Origin: Actinomycetospora sp. NBRC 106378
Lineage (GTDB): Bacteria; Actinomycetota; Actinomycetes; Mycobacteriales; Pseudonocardiaceae
Assembly (NCBI RefSeq): GCF_030269685.1
Contig: NZ_BSTT01000007.1
Location: 62,001 to 126,000, forward strand
Length of the DNA stretch: 64,000 nt
Direction of reading: 5' to 3'
Part shown: positions 39,680 through 47,646 of the stretch, one piece after another
Layout of the letters: every line of letters begins with the position of its first letter
Position numbering within the stretch: the first letter of the stretch is position 1
Program-made: the position numbers and the translations under genes
The notes under the pieces: generated by a model
What the model was told of the DNA's origin: nothing
What the model saw: only the letters and a program-made list of their open reading frames with translations
The model's database searches: none

Positions 39680-40831
39680 TCAGGCCCGCGAGCTCTCCAA
39701 CGCCGCCGGCGCCGGCCCCCGATCGGCGTGCTCGGATGCAGCGTCGGGACCCAGGTCCTCCCGCGGTTCCGGATCGAGCGCCCCGGGCTCCGGCTCGGGC
39801 GCCGGCTCGGGCCATACCCGCCCGCCGAGCCGGCCGAGCTGGGTCTCCTCCGGGTCGGCGAAGATGTGCAGGCCGAAGCGGTCGGAGAGCTCCCGGAACA
39901 CGTTGATGCCGCGGACCGAGTTGCCGTGCATGTCCAGGCCGGGTGAGAACACCGACAGGCCGACCTGGTTGGGGATCGCGGCCATGATCCCGCCGGAGAC
40001 CCCGCTCTTGGCCGGGATGCCGACGTCGTTGGCCCACTGCCCCGCGGCGTCGTACATGCCACAGGTGAACATGACGCCGATGACGTCGCGGACGTAGGTG
40101 CGCGGCATGGCTCGCTCGCCGGTCCGCGGATTCACCCCGCCGTTGGCGAGCGTGGCGCCCATCTCCGAGAGCTCCGCGGTGCTGACGTGCACGGAGCACG
40201 CGGCGAGGTAGACGCGGAGGATCTCGTCGACCTCGTTGACGAGCATCCCCAGCGAGCGCATGTAGTAGCTGATGCCGAGGTTGCGGTCGGCGTCGGCGAG
40301 CATCGCGTCGAGGAGCTCGTCGTCGACGTCCAGGTCGGGGTTCCCGGCGTAGATGCGCATCCGCTCCAGGAGCCGGCCGATCTTCTCGTCGACGTCCGAT
40401 CCGCCCAGGATGTCCGCGGCGACCAGGGCACCGGCGTTGACCATCGGGTTGTGCGGGCGCCGGTTGACCTGGTCGAACTCCAACGCGTTGAAGGGGTCAC
40501 CGGAGGGTTCGACGCCGACGCGGGTGAGCGTCGTCTCCCGCCCGTTGTCCTCCAGCGCCAACGCATAGGTGAACACCTTGGAGATCGACTGCAGGGGGAA
40601 TCGGTGGTCGCAGTCGCCCACCGCCCACTGCGTGCCGTCGACGTGCGTACCCGCCAGGGCGAACAGGTCGCGCTGCGCGATCGCCTCCGGGGGGTAGTAG
40701 GTGACGACGTCGGCGTGCCCCATCCGGGCCTGCCGTTCCAGCAGCTGCTCGAGCTGCTCCCGGGCACGCCGCTTCTCCTGCTCGGTGAGCGTTTCTTCCC
40801 ACGACACGACGCGCATGATGACGTGCCGCAT
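39680..40831 (-). CDS. glsA: Glutaminase A
   Basis: A 383-residue serine-dependent glutaminase that converts glutamine to glutamate and ammonia. The catalytic S82-x-x-K85 motif is in FPLQSISKVFTYALALEDNG, and other family blocks are NPMVNAGALVAADIL, SYYMRSLG and SGVSGGIMAAIPNQVGLSVF. It is longer than the usual bacterial 310 residues because of an N-terminal leader and an acidic, Pro-rich tail of about 40 residues (EPAPEPEPGALDPEPREDLG). The tail has no known function. ATG 40816 is an alternative start. It is divergent from the LLM oxidoreductase, 30 bp away. Confidence 0.92.
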   Translation of the reverse strand: MRHVIMRVVSWEETLTEQEKRRAREQLEQLLERQARMGHADVVTYYPPEAIAQRDLFALAGTHVDGTQWAVGDCDHRFPLQSISKVFTYALALEDNGRETTLTRVGVEPSGDPFNALEFDQVNRRPHNPMVNAGALVAADILGGSDVDEKIGRLLERMRIYAGNPDLDVDDELLDAMLADADRNLGISYYMRSLGMLVNEVDEILRVYLAACSVHVSTAELSEMGATLANGGVNPRTGERAMPRTYVRDVIGVMFTCGMYDAAGQWANDVGIPAKSGVSGGIMAAIPNQVGLSVFSPGLDMHGNSVRGINVFRELSDRFGLHIFADPEETQLGRLGGRVWPEPAPEPEPGALDPEPREDLGPDAASEHADRGPAPAALESSRA

Positions 40832-40861
40832 GGCTGATCGTCACGACGGGAAACCCCGAAC

Positions 40862-41707
40862 GTGCAACACGGCATCATGATGTTCCCGACCGACTACGCC
40901 ATCGACCCGGCCACCCTGGCCAAGGAGGTCGAGGACCGCGGGTTCGACTCGCTGTGGTTCCCCGAGCACTCCCACATCCCGGTCTCGCGGCAGTCGCCGT
41001 ATCCCGGCGGCGGTGACCTGCCCCGGATGTACGTCCACACCTACGACCCGTTCGTCGCGCTCTCCTTCGCCGCGGCCGCCACGACGACGCTGAAGGTCGC
41101 CACCGGCATCTGCCTGCTCATCCAGCGGGACACGATCCACACGGCGAAGGAGGTCGCCTCCCTCGACCGGCTCTCCGGCGGCCGCTTCCTGTTCGGGATC
41201 GGCGGCGGGTGGAACCGCGAGGAGATGGCCGACCACGGGACGAACCCGAAGACCCGCATGCGCCTCCTCGGCGAGCAGGTCCACGCCATGAAGGCCCTGT
41301 GGACGCAGGAGGAGGCCGCCTACGACGGCGAGTTCGTGCAGTTCGAGAACTCCTGGGCGTGGCCCAAGCCGGTCACCTCCCCGCACCCACCGGTGATCAT
41401 CGGTGGCATGGGGCCGACCGTCGAGGACCGCATCCTCTCCTTCGGCGACGAGTGGCTGCCGCAGAGCGTCGGCCCGGACAACGTCGACGAGTTCATCGAG
41501 CGCGCCGAGAAGCTCCAGCAGCGCGCCGCCGACGCCGGGCGCGGCCGGATCCCGATGTCCCTCTTCGGCGCCGAGACCTCCCAGGAGGCCCTCGACGGCT
41601 ACCACCGCGCCGGGCTCGACCGCGTGATCTACGGCGTCACCAGCGCCGACCGCGACACGGTACTCAAGGAGCTCGACGAGCTCGCACCGCTGGTGCAGCA
41701 GCACTGA
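40862..41707 (+). CDS. LLM-class F420-dependent oxidoreductase
   Basis: A 281-residue TIM-barrel protein of the luciferase-like family. GFDSLWFPEHSHIPVSRQSP, VATGICLLIQRDTIHTAKEV, and GGRFLFGIGGGWNREEMADH are typical of the F420-dependent subgroup. It catalyses hydride transfer with reduced or oxidised F420; the substrate is unknown. The GTG start is 30 bp from the divergent glutaminase start. The stop overlaps the next start as TGATG. Confidence 0.88.
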   Translation: MQHGIMMFPTDYAIDPATLAKEVEDRGFDSLWFPEHSHIPVSRQSPYPGGGDLPRMYVHTYDPFVALSFAAAATTTLKVATGICLLIQRDTIHTAKEVASLDRLSGGRFLFGIGGGWNREEMADHGTNPKTRMRLLGEQVHAMKALWTQEEAAYDGEFVQFENSWAWPKPVTSPHPPVIIGGMGPTVEDRILSFGDEWLPQSVGPDNVDEFIERAEKLQQRAADAGRGRIPMSLFGAETSQEALDGYHRAGLDRVIYGVTSADRDTVLKELDELAPLVQQH

Positions 41708-42120
41708 TGCCGACCCTCGGGCCGGACGACGCACGCGCACGCTTCGCCGCCGCGCGCGTCGCCCGGCTCGGGACCGTCACCCCCTCCGGAGCGCCGCACC
41801 TCGTGCCGGTGGTGTTCGCGGTGGCGGACGACCGGGTGCTGATCGCCGTCGACCAGAAGCCCAAACGGACCCGCGACCTGGCGCGGCTGCGCCACATCGA
41901 GGCCAACCCGGCGGTGTCCCTGCTCGTGGACGAGTACTCCGACGACTGGTCCACGCTCTGGTGGGTCCGCGCCGACGGGGAGGCGTCGGTGCGGTGGGAC
42001 GCGCTCGACGAGGCCAGGTCCCTGCTGGCCGACCGCTACCCCCAGCACGCCGCCGACCCGCCCGAGGGGCCGGTGATCGACGTGGCGGTCGGCCGGTGGT
42101 CCGGGTGGTCGGCGCGCTGA
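41707..42120 (+). CDS. F420-type pyridoxamine 5'-phosphate oxidase-like protein
   Basis: A 137-residue split-barrel flavin/deazaflavin-binding protein. ARLGTVTPSGAPHLVPVVFA is the usual cofactor strand, with DQKPKRTRDLARLRHIEANP and VSLLVDEYSDDWSTLWWVRA matching a known F420-associated subfamily. It is translationally coupled (TGATG) to the LLM oxidoreductase, so the two likely act together in one F420-linked reaction. Confidence 0.86.
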   Translation: MPTLGPDDARARFAAARVARLGTVTPSGAPHLVPVVFAVADDRVLIAVDQKPKRTRDLARLRHIEANPAVSLLVDEYSDDWSTLWWVRADGEASVRWDALDEARSLLADRYPQHAADPPEGPVIDVAVGRWSGWSAR

Positions 42121-42153
42121 CGCCCCCTCCTCCGTGGCAGGACCCTTCCTCCG

Positions 42154-42190
42154 TGGCAGGAAAGCGTCGTTGCCGGCATCCAGCGGCAGA
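42154..42190. repeat. Decayed copy of the TGGCAGGAAAGCG palindrome
   Basis: The left arm (42154-42173) is identical over 20 bp to 5455-5474. The expected right arm is degraded to GGCAGAAACGCCGC. A short extra fragment, TCCGTGGCAGGA, lies just upstream at 42131-42142. It cannot form the full stem of copy 1. Confidence 0.6.
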
Positions 42191-42219
42191 AACGCCGCAT
42201 CGTCCATCGGCCCGGTCTC

Positions 42220-42340
42220 CGCGTCGCGCGCACACTCCGGCCGGTCCGGCGAGCGACCCCGCTCGCCCCTGCGCGTCCCGCACACACTCCGGCCGGTCCG
42301 GCGATCGACCTCGGGCACCCCTGCGCGTCCCGCACACCCT
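42220..42340. repeat. Tandem 52-bp direct repeat (two units plus truncated third)
   Basis: Unit 1 (42220-42271) and unit 2 (42272-42323) are head to tail with an exact 52-bp period. They share CACACTCCGGCCGGTCCGGC and CCCCTG and differ at several positions in between. A third unit begins at 42324 (CGCGTCCCGCACAC) and breaks off after about 15 bases. Each unit carries the reverse of the dispersed GTGTGCG motif. Confidence 0.7.
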
Positions 42341-42610
42341 TACCGCCAACGCCGGTGACACCCCGACGTCCTGAGCGCGTCGCACGACCACGTGCGCACG
42401 TCGCTCACGAACTCGCGAGCACGCCGGTGCCGGCCCCGCCACGCCGTCGACCGCTCAGGAGTGTGCGTCCCGCGGGATACACGCCGGAGTAGACGTGCCG
42501 GGGGCCGGATCTGTGTGCGTCGCGCGCGGTCCTCGCCGGACCCGGATCGGTGCGCATCCCGAATGTGCGCGTCCCGCACTCCAACCGCCGTGCGAACTCC
42601 ACAACCCCGA

Positions 42611-42656
42611 GCGAAGGGCACCCTCGGCCGGACAGACCGGCCGAGGGGCCCCTTCG
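42611..42656. repeat. GCGAAGGGC palindrome, copy 3
   Basis: GCGAAGGGCACCCTCGGCCG(G) pairs with CCGGCCGAGGGGCCCCTTCG(G) around an ACAGA loop. It is the same element as at 18892-19002. It lies 15 bp beyond the MFS stop (42672) and probably terminates that gene. Confidence 0.7.
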
Positions 42657-42671
42657 GTCACCAACGACGCC

Positions 42672-43883
42672 TCACGCGGGAACCAGCACACCGTCGACCC
42701 GGCGCGCCTCCCGGCGGGCCTGCACCTGGAGCCCGCCGCTGACCAGCAGCACCGCCAGCCCGGCGACCGCCAGCACGGCACCGACCAGGGCCGGGGCGAG
42801 GAGGCCGAACCCGGCGGCGATCACGATCCCGCCGAGCCAGGCGCCGAGCGAGTTCGCGACGTTCGAGGCGGACTGGATCGCGGCCGACGCCATGGTGGGG
42901 GCGTCGCCGACGATGTCCATGATCCGGGTCTGGATGGCCGGGCCGAGGGCGAGCGAGAACATCCCGGCACCGAACAGCGAGACGACGGCGAGCCCCGGGG
43001 TCCCGACCGTCAGCGGGAAGGTCGCGAGCACCACGGCGAGGGCGACGAGGCAGCCGCACAGCGTCTTGAGCGGCGCGCGGTCGGCGAGGCGGCCGCCGAC
43101 GACCGACCCCGCCGTCATGCCGAGGCCCACCACGGCGAGGAGCAGGGTGACGGTGGTCGGGGCGAAGCCGCCGACGTCGGTGAGCATCGGAGTGACGTAG
43201 GAGTAGCAGGCGAACATCGCGCCGAAGCCGAACACCACGGCGCCGAGCGAGAGCAGGACCTGCGGGTGGCGCAGCGCCGACACCTCGCTCTTCAGCGCGG
43301 CCCGGCCCCCACCCGTCGGTGCGGCCTCCGGCACCAACGCCCACACCGCGACGACGGCGAGCACCCCGATCACGCCGACCGCGGCAAACGTCGCCCGCCA
43401 GCCGAGCGCCTGTCCGAGCAGGGTGCCGAGCGGGACGCCGGCGACGTTGGCGATCGTCAGGCCGAGGAACACCCGGGCGACGGCGGTGGCACGGCGCTCG
43501 CGGGCGACCATCGAGGCGGCGGCCACGGAGGCCGCGCCGAAGAACGCGCCGTGCGGCAGGCCCGTCAGGAACCGGATCACGAGCAGCGAGCCCATCTCGG
43601 GGGCGAGCGCGGAGAGCAGGTTCCCGACGGCGAACGTGCCCATCAACGCGACCAGCACCTGCCGTCGGGAGAAGCTCACCCCGGCGCCGGCGAGCAGCGG
43701 GGCCCCGACGACGACGCCGAGGGCGTAGGCGGAGATCAGGTGCCCGGCCTCCGACACCGACACCCCGAGTCCGGCGGCGACCTCGGGCAGCAGGCCCATG
43801 ATGACGAACTCGGTGGTCCCGATGCCGAAGGTGCCAACGGCGAGGGCGAAGAGGGCGAGCCCTGCAGTAGGACGACGGATCAC
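42672..43883 (-). CDS. MFS transporter, DHA1-type (AraJ/Cmx-like)
   Basis: A 403-residue permease with about 12 hydrophobic helices. It begins MIRRPTAGLALFALAVGTFG, then IGTTEFVIMGLLPEVAAGLG and ISAYALGVVVGAPLL. RFLTGLPHGAFFGAASVAAA and VPLGTLLGQALGWRATFAAV are typical of the DHA1 drug/sugar efflux branch. The substrate is not predictable; sugar or chloramphenicol-type efflux are possibilities. GTG 43883 is preceded by GGAG. It is divergent from a LysR regulator with 120 bp between them. Confidence 0.88.
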   Translation of the reverse strand: MIRRPTAGLALFALAVGTFGIGTTEFVIMGLLPEVAAGLGVSVSEAGHLISAYALGVVVGAPLLAGAGVSFSRRQVLVALMGTFAVGNLLSALAPEMGSLLVIRFLTGLPHGAFFGAASVAAASMVARERRATAVARVFLGLTIANVAGVPLGTLLGQALGWRATFAAVGVIGVLAVVAVWALVPEAAPTGGGRAALKSEVSALRHPQVLLSLGAVVFGFGAMFACYSYVTPMLTDVGGFAPTTVTLLLAVVGLGMTAGSVVGGRLADRAPLKTLCGCLVALAVVLATFPLTVGTPGLAVVSLFGAGMFSLALGPAIQTRIMDIVGDAPTMASAAIQSASNVANSLGAWLGGIVIAAGFGLLAPALVGAVLAVAGLAVLLVSGGLQVQARREARRVDGVLVPA

Positions 43884-44003
43884 GGCGGCTTCTCCAACGG
43901 GATCGATCCAGCAACGACCCGATCCAGGGTTGGCACCCGCCCGCCATAAGTCGAAGAACCGTCCTACGACAGTCCATAAGCTGGGCTTGTCTATCCTGGT
44001 CAC

Positions 44004-44909
44004 GTGCCGACGCTGCGTCAGCTGGAGTCGTTCCTCACGGTCGTCGATGAGGGCTCGTTCACACGGGCGGCCGGGATCCTGGGTGTCTCGCAGCCCGGGC
44101 TGTCCCAGCAGATCGCCGCCCTGGAGGGCGAGCTGGGCACGGCGCTGTTCAGCCGGCTGCCGCGCACGGTCACGCTGACCCCCACCGGGCGGGCGCTGCT
44201 GCCCCACGCGCGGGCCGCGGTCGACGCCGCCGCCCGCGGGACCAGCGCGGCTCGGGCCGTCGTCGGGTCGGGCGCCGGGGAGCTGCGGATCGCGACGGTC
44301 TACTCCACCGGGCTCGGCGTCCTCCCGGCCGTGCTCACGCGGTGGCGCGCCGAGCACCCCGACGTGACGGTGCGGCTGCTGGAGCACCGCACGACCGAGG
44401 CCATGACGACCGCCATGCAGGCGGGTCAGGCCGACGTCGCCGTGGGGCCGACGCCACCGGGGTGGCGCGGCCGGGTGCGGGCGCTGGGCACCGAGGAGCT
44501 GGTCGTGCTGCTCCCGGCCGAGGGCCCGCCCGACCTCCGGCACCACGAGATCGCGCTGGAGCGGCTCGCCGACGCCGCGTGGGTGCAGTACGCGCCGAGC
44601 CACGGCCTCGCCGAGGAGCTCGACCGGGCCGCCCGGGACGCCGGGTTCCGGCCCCGACCCGCCGTGCGCACCGAGCAGACCGCGATGGCGCCGCTGCTCG
44701 TGGAGGCGGGCCTCGGACCGGCGCTCGTCCCCGCGGGCATCGTCCCGCCGTCGTTCGCGGGCCGCATCGCGCGCCCGGTCCCCGCGATCACGCGCGAGCT
44801 GGCCGCGACGACGGGCCCGGAGCCCGACGAGCTGACCTCACGCTTCGTCGCGCTCCTGGCCCGACGGGCCGTCCTCATGCCCCCGCACGTCGCCGAACGG
44901 CTGCGTTGA
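44004..44909 (+). CDS. LysR-family transcriptional regulator
   Basis: A 301-residue LysR protein. The N-terminal HTH is LRQLESFLTVVDEGSFTRAA followed by GILGVSQPGLSQQIAALEGE. The co-inducer domain (about 90-290) starts GELRIATVYSTGLGVLPAVL. The GTG start at 44004 is adjacent to the divergent MFS promoter. Two CCATAAG direct repeats at 43944-43950 and 43974-43980, 30 bp apart, could be its recognition sites. It overlaps the convergent gatD gene by 35 bp. Confidence 0.88.
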   Translation: MPTLRQLESFLTVVDEGSFTRAAGILGVSQPGLSQQIAALEGELGTALFSRLPRTVTLTPTGRALLPHARAAVDAAARGTSAARAVVGSGAGELRIATVYSTGLGVLPAVLTRWRAEHPDVTVRLLEHRTTEAMTTAMQAGQADVAVGPTPPGWRGRVRALGTEELVVLLPAEGPPDLRHHEIALERLADAAWVQYAPSHGLAEELDRAARDAGFRPRPAVRTEQTAMAPLLVEAGLGPALVPAGIVPPSFAGRIARPVPAITRELAATTGPEPDELTSRFVALLARRAVLMPPHVAERLR

Positions 44910-45633
44910 GGCCGCGAAATCGCGCACCGAGGCGGCGCGCCGTCGACGACGGCAGGCCCTCCGGCACCTCCAGCGGGGGCAGCGTCCCCAGGGCACGGGT
45001 GAGGAGCAGATCGGCCAGGGCCGGGTTCCGTGCGAGGACCGGGCCGTGGAAGTAGGTCCCCACGATGCTGCCGCCCCGGCCACCCACCGCGCCCTCGATC
45101 CGGTCGCCGGTGCCGTTGCCCGCGCCGGCGCCCCGCACGCGGGCCAGCGGCGCCGCGTCGGCCCCCAGGGTGGTGACCCCGCCGTGGTTCTCGAACCCCA
45201 CCAGCAGCTCGTCGAGCCCGTCGAGGAGCGGGTCCGCCGTCACGTCGCCGATGCGCCGCGCGCCGCGGCCGGGGGTGGTCTCGACGTCGAGCATCCCCAG
45301 ACCGGGCACCCACGTGCCGTCGGCGACGGTGAACGCCCGGCCCAGGATCTGCAGCCCGGCGCAGACCGCGAGCGTGGGAGCCCCGCGGTCCAGCGCCCGG
45401 CGCAGCCCGGCGGAGCCCCGCAGCCGCTCCACGGCGAGCATCTGCGCGGCGTCCTCCCCGCCGCCGAGGACGTAGACGTCGCCGCCCTCGGGCACCGCGT
45501 CGTCCCAGCCGACGGTGTGGACGTGCGCGTCGATCCCGCGCCAGCGCAGCCGGGCGGCGAGCACGGCCGCGTTGCCGGCATCGCCGTAGGTGCCGAGCAC
45601 CTCGGGGAGCAGCAGGACGATCCGGGCGCTCAC
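44875..45633 (-). CDS. gatD: Lipid II isoglutaminyl synthase, glutamine amidotransferase subunit GatD
   Basis: A 252-residue class I glutamine amidotransferase of the CobQ-like type. The nucleophile is C91 in APTLAVCAGLQILGRAFTVA. GTYFHGPVLARNPALADLLL carries the catalytic His. It supplies ammonia to MurT, which amidates the alpha-carboxyl of D-Glu in lipid II. The GTG start overlaps the murT stop (GTGA). The 3' end overlaps the convergent LysR gene by 35 bp. Confidence 0.93.
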   Translation of the reverse strand: MSARIVLLLPEVLGTYGDAGNAAVLAARLRWRGIDAHVHTVGWDDAVPEGGDVYVLGGGEDAAQMLAVERLRGSAGLRRALDRGAPTLAVCAGLQILGRAFTVADGTWVPGLGMLDVETTPGRGARRIGDVTADPLLDGLDELLVGFENHGGVTTLGADAAPLARVRGAGAGNGTGDRIEGAVGGRGGSIVGTYFHGPVLARNPALADLLLTRALGTLPPLEVPEGLPSSTARRLGARFRGLNAAVRRRAGA

Positions 45634-46904
45634 GTGAGCACCCGCGCCGCGTCGTGGAAGGCCGTGTAGTTGCCGACCAGGTCCACCGGCCCGACCGTGT
45701 CGCGCGTCGCCGCCACGGCGTCGTCGGCGAGCCGGTGCGGGAGTCCCGCGTAGGCCAGCCGGACCGACAGCTCCGCCGCCCGCTCCCCCGCGACCACCAC
45801 GGGGTGCCCGGCCAGCCGCTCGAACGGCACGTCCCAGAGCCACGACACGTCCCGCCCGTCGGCCTCGCGCGAGTTGACCGCGACGACCACGGGCCGCCCC
45901 GGGCCCTCGTCGAGCAGGTCCAGCACCTGCGCCCACCCGGCCGGGTTCTTCGCCAGCAGCAGCCGCGTGGTCCCGCCCGGGCGCGTCACCGTCCGGTAGC
46001 GGCCGCCGACCTGCTCCAGGCCCCGCAGCCGGGCGGCGGCCACGGCGGGCGCGACGCCGAGCTCGGTGGCCACCGCGATCGCGAACGCCGCGTTGAGCCG
46101 GTTCGCGTGCCCGGGCAGCGCGAGCTCCAGCGGCACCTCGACGCCGTCGGGACCCCGCACCGACCACCCGGCGTCGTCGCGCACCAGCGCCCAGTTGCCC
46201 GGCGGGCGCTCGAGCCCGCACGACCCGCACGTCCAGCGCAGCCCGGCGTGCGTGACGGGCCCGTCGCAGCGGGGGCACACCCCGGCGTCCCCGGTCCACG
46301 AGGACGGCGAGGACACCCAGAGCGGCGACGCCGAGCGCAGTCCGGCGCCGGCGCAGAGGACGTCGTCGGCGAACGCGACCACCCGGGCCCGCGGGTGCGC
46401 GGCGACCGCGTCGCCGACCCGGCGGGCCACGGTACGCACCTCGCCGACCCGGTCGAGCTGGTCTCGGCTGAAGTTGAGCAGGACGATGACGGCCGGGTCG
46501 GTGGCCGCGGCGACCTCGCCGAGGTAGGACTCGTCGACCTCCATCACCGCGAGGCGCGTGCCGGGGGCGTCGAGCAGGGCGGTCGTGATCCCGTCGGGCA
46601 TGTTGGCGCCGAGGTGGTTGGTGGCCACGTCACCGTCGCCGCCTGTCCCGGTCGAGCTCCGCTCCGCTGCGTCTCCCCCCAGGGCACGCGCGATCATCGA
46701 GGTCGTCGTGGTCTTCCCGTTGGTGCCCGTCACGAGCACGACGGTGCGGCCGGCGGCGAGGCGGCCCAGCACCCGTCGGTCGAGCACGGTGGCGACCCGT
46801 CCGCCGATGACGGACCCGTTCCGCCCCGTCCGGCGGGCCAGTCCGCTCACGCTGCGGGCAGCGGCGACGGCCAGACGGGCACGCGCGGGCAGCCTCGGGA
46901 TCAC
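45630..46904 (-). CDS. murT: Lipid II isoglutaminyl synthase, Mur-ligase-like subunit MurT
   Basis: A 424-residue Mur-ligase-type protein. The ATP-binding loop is G60TNGKTTTT in TVVLVTGTNGKTTTTSMIAR. MEVDESYLGEVAA and ATDPAVIVLLNFSRDQLDRV follow. The Cys-rich ribbon (CPRCDGPVTHAGLRWTCGSC) is the MurT zinc insert. With GatD it converts D-Glu to D-isoGln in lipid II. GTG 46904 is used because the protein then starts like homologues. It is first in the murT-gatD operon and divergent from a response regulator (67 bp apart). Confidence 0.94.
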   Translation of the reverse strand: MIPRLPARARLAVAAARSVSGLARRTGRNGSVIGGRVATVLDRRVLGRLAAGRTVVLVTGTNGKTTTTSMIARALGGDAAERSSTGTGGDGDVATNHLGANMPDGITTALLDAPGTRLAVMEVDESYLGEVAAATDPAVIVLLNFSRDQLDRVGEVRTVARRVGDAVAAHPRARVVAFADDVLCAGAGLRSASPLWVSSPSSWTGDAGVCPRCDGPVTHAGLRWTCGSCGLERPPGNWALVRDDAGWSVRGPDGVEVPLELALPGHANRLNAAFAIAVATELGVAPAVAAARLRGLEQVGGRYRTVTRPGGTTRLLLAKNPAGWAQVLDLLDEGPGRPVVVAVNSREADGRDVSWLWDVPFERLAGHPVVVAGERAAELSVRLAYAGLPHRLADDAVAATRDTVGPVDLVGNYTAFHDAARVLT

Positions 46905-46971
46905 GCCGCCGATCGTGCGCGCGGACGGGTTAACGGTCGGCAAGACGACGCGCGGCCTACCGTGATCGCCT

Positions 46972-47646
46972 GTGGCGCAGCTGTGGGTCGTCGAGGACGA
47001 CGACACGATTCGCGGAGTGCTGAGTTCGCGCCTGCAGGCGGAGGGCCACCAGGTGCGGGCCCTTCCCGACGGCGGGTCGGCGCTGGTCCGCTCGCTCCCC
47101 TCCCCCGACCTGGTGCTGCTCGACCTCGGACTGCCCGACCTCGAGGGCACCGAGGTGTGCCGCCGGCTCCGGGTGAGCCACCCGGATGCGGTCCTGGTCG
47201 TGGTGACCGCGCGCGACGACGAGATGGACGTGGTCGTCGCCCTGGAGGCAGGAGCGGACGACTACCTCACCAAACCCGTCCGCTTCACCGAGCTCGCCGC
47301 CCGGGTCCGTGCCCACCTGCGTCGGGCGGGGGCCGCGCTGCCCGAGGAGCGGGGGGCACGGCTCGTCGTCGGGACCCTCGCGATCGACCTCGCCGCGCGG
47401 CGGGTCACCCGGGAGGGCGGCGAGCTGCCGTTGCGCGCCAAGGAGTTCGACCTGCTGGCGCGGCTCGCGGCGGAGCCGGGCGTGGTGGTCACCCGCGAGG
47501 CGCTGATGAGCGACGTGTGGGACGAGCACTGGTCGGGGTCGACCAAGACCCTCGACGTCCACATCGCCGCCCTGCGTCGCAAGCTCGGGCCCGAACCGGT
47601 GATCACGACCGTGCGCGGGCACGGGTACCGCCTCGAGAAGCCCTGA
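46972..47646 (+). CDS. OmpR-family response regulator
   Basis: A 224-residue two-domain response regulator. The phosphoacceptor is D51 (LVLLDLGLPDLEG), with VVVTARDDEMD and DDYLTKPVRFTELAARV. The DNA-binding domain (about 125-224) is a winged HTH ending TKTLDVHIAALRRKLGPEPV and RGHGYRLEKP. GTG 46972 is adjacent to the divergent murT. The stop overlaps the kinase start (TGATG), so the pair is co-translated. Confidence 0.93.
   Translation: MAQLWVVEDDDTIRGVLSSRLQAEGHQVRALPDGGSALVRSLPSPDLVLLDLGLPDLEGTEVCRRLRVSHPDAVLVVVTARDDEMDVVVALEAGADDYLTKPVRFTELAARVRAHLRRAGAALPEERGARLVVGTLAIDLAARRVTREGGELPLRAKEFDLLARLAAEPGVVVTREALMSDVWDEHWSGSTKTLDVHIAALRRKLGPEPVITTVRGHGYRLEKP

Larger units (their letters stand above)
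42121..42671. other. Intergenic repeat-rich region without a gene
   Basis: About 550 bp with no supported gene. It contains a decayed copy of the 20-bp palindrome arm (42154-42173), three tandem 52-bp units (42220-about 42340), several GTGTGCG-type motifs (42461, 42512, 42549, 42563) and a third copy of the GCGAAGGGC palindrome (42611-42656). The accumulation of four different repeat types suggests a tolerant insertion or recombination zone between convergent genes. Confidence 0.7.

Noticed and set aside
42220-42340. Possible CRISPR array.
   Set aside because: The 52-bp units are directly adjacent with no unique spacers and there are no cas genes; it is a simple tandem repeat.
42121-42671. 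Insertion-sequence remnant in the repeat-rich gap.
   Set aside because: No transposase fragments, terminal inverted repeats or target duplications can be seen.
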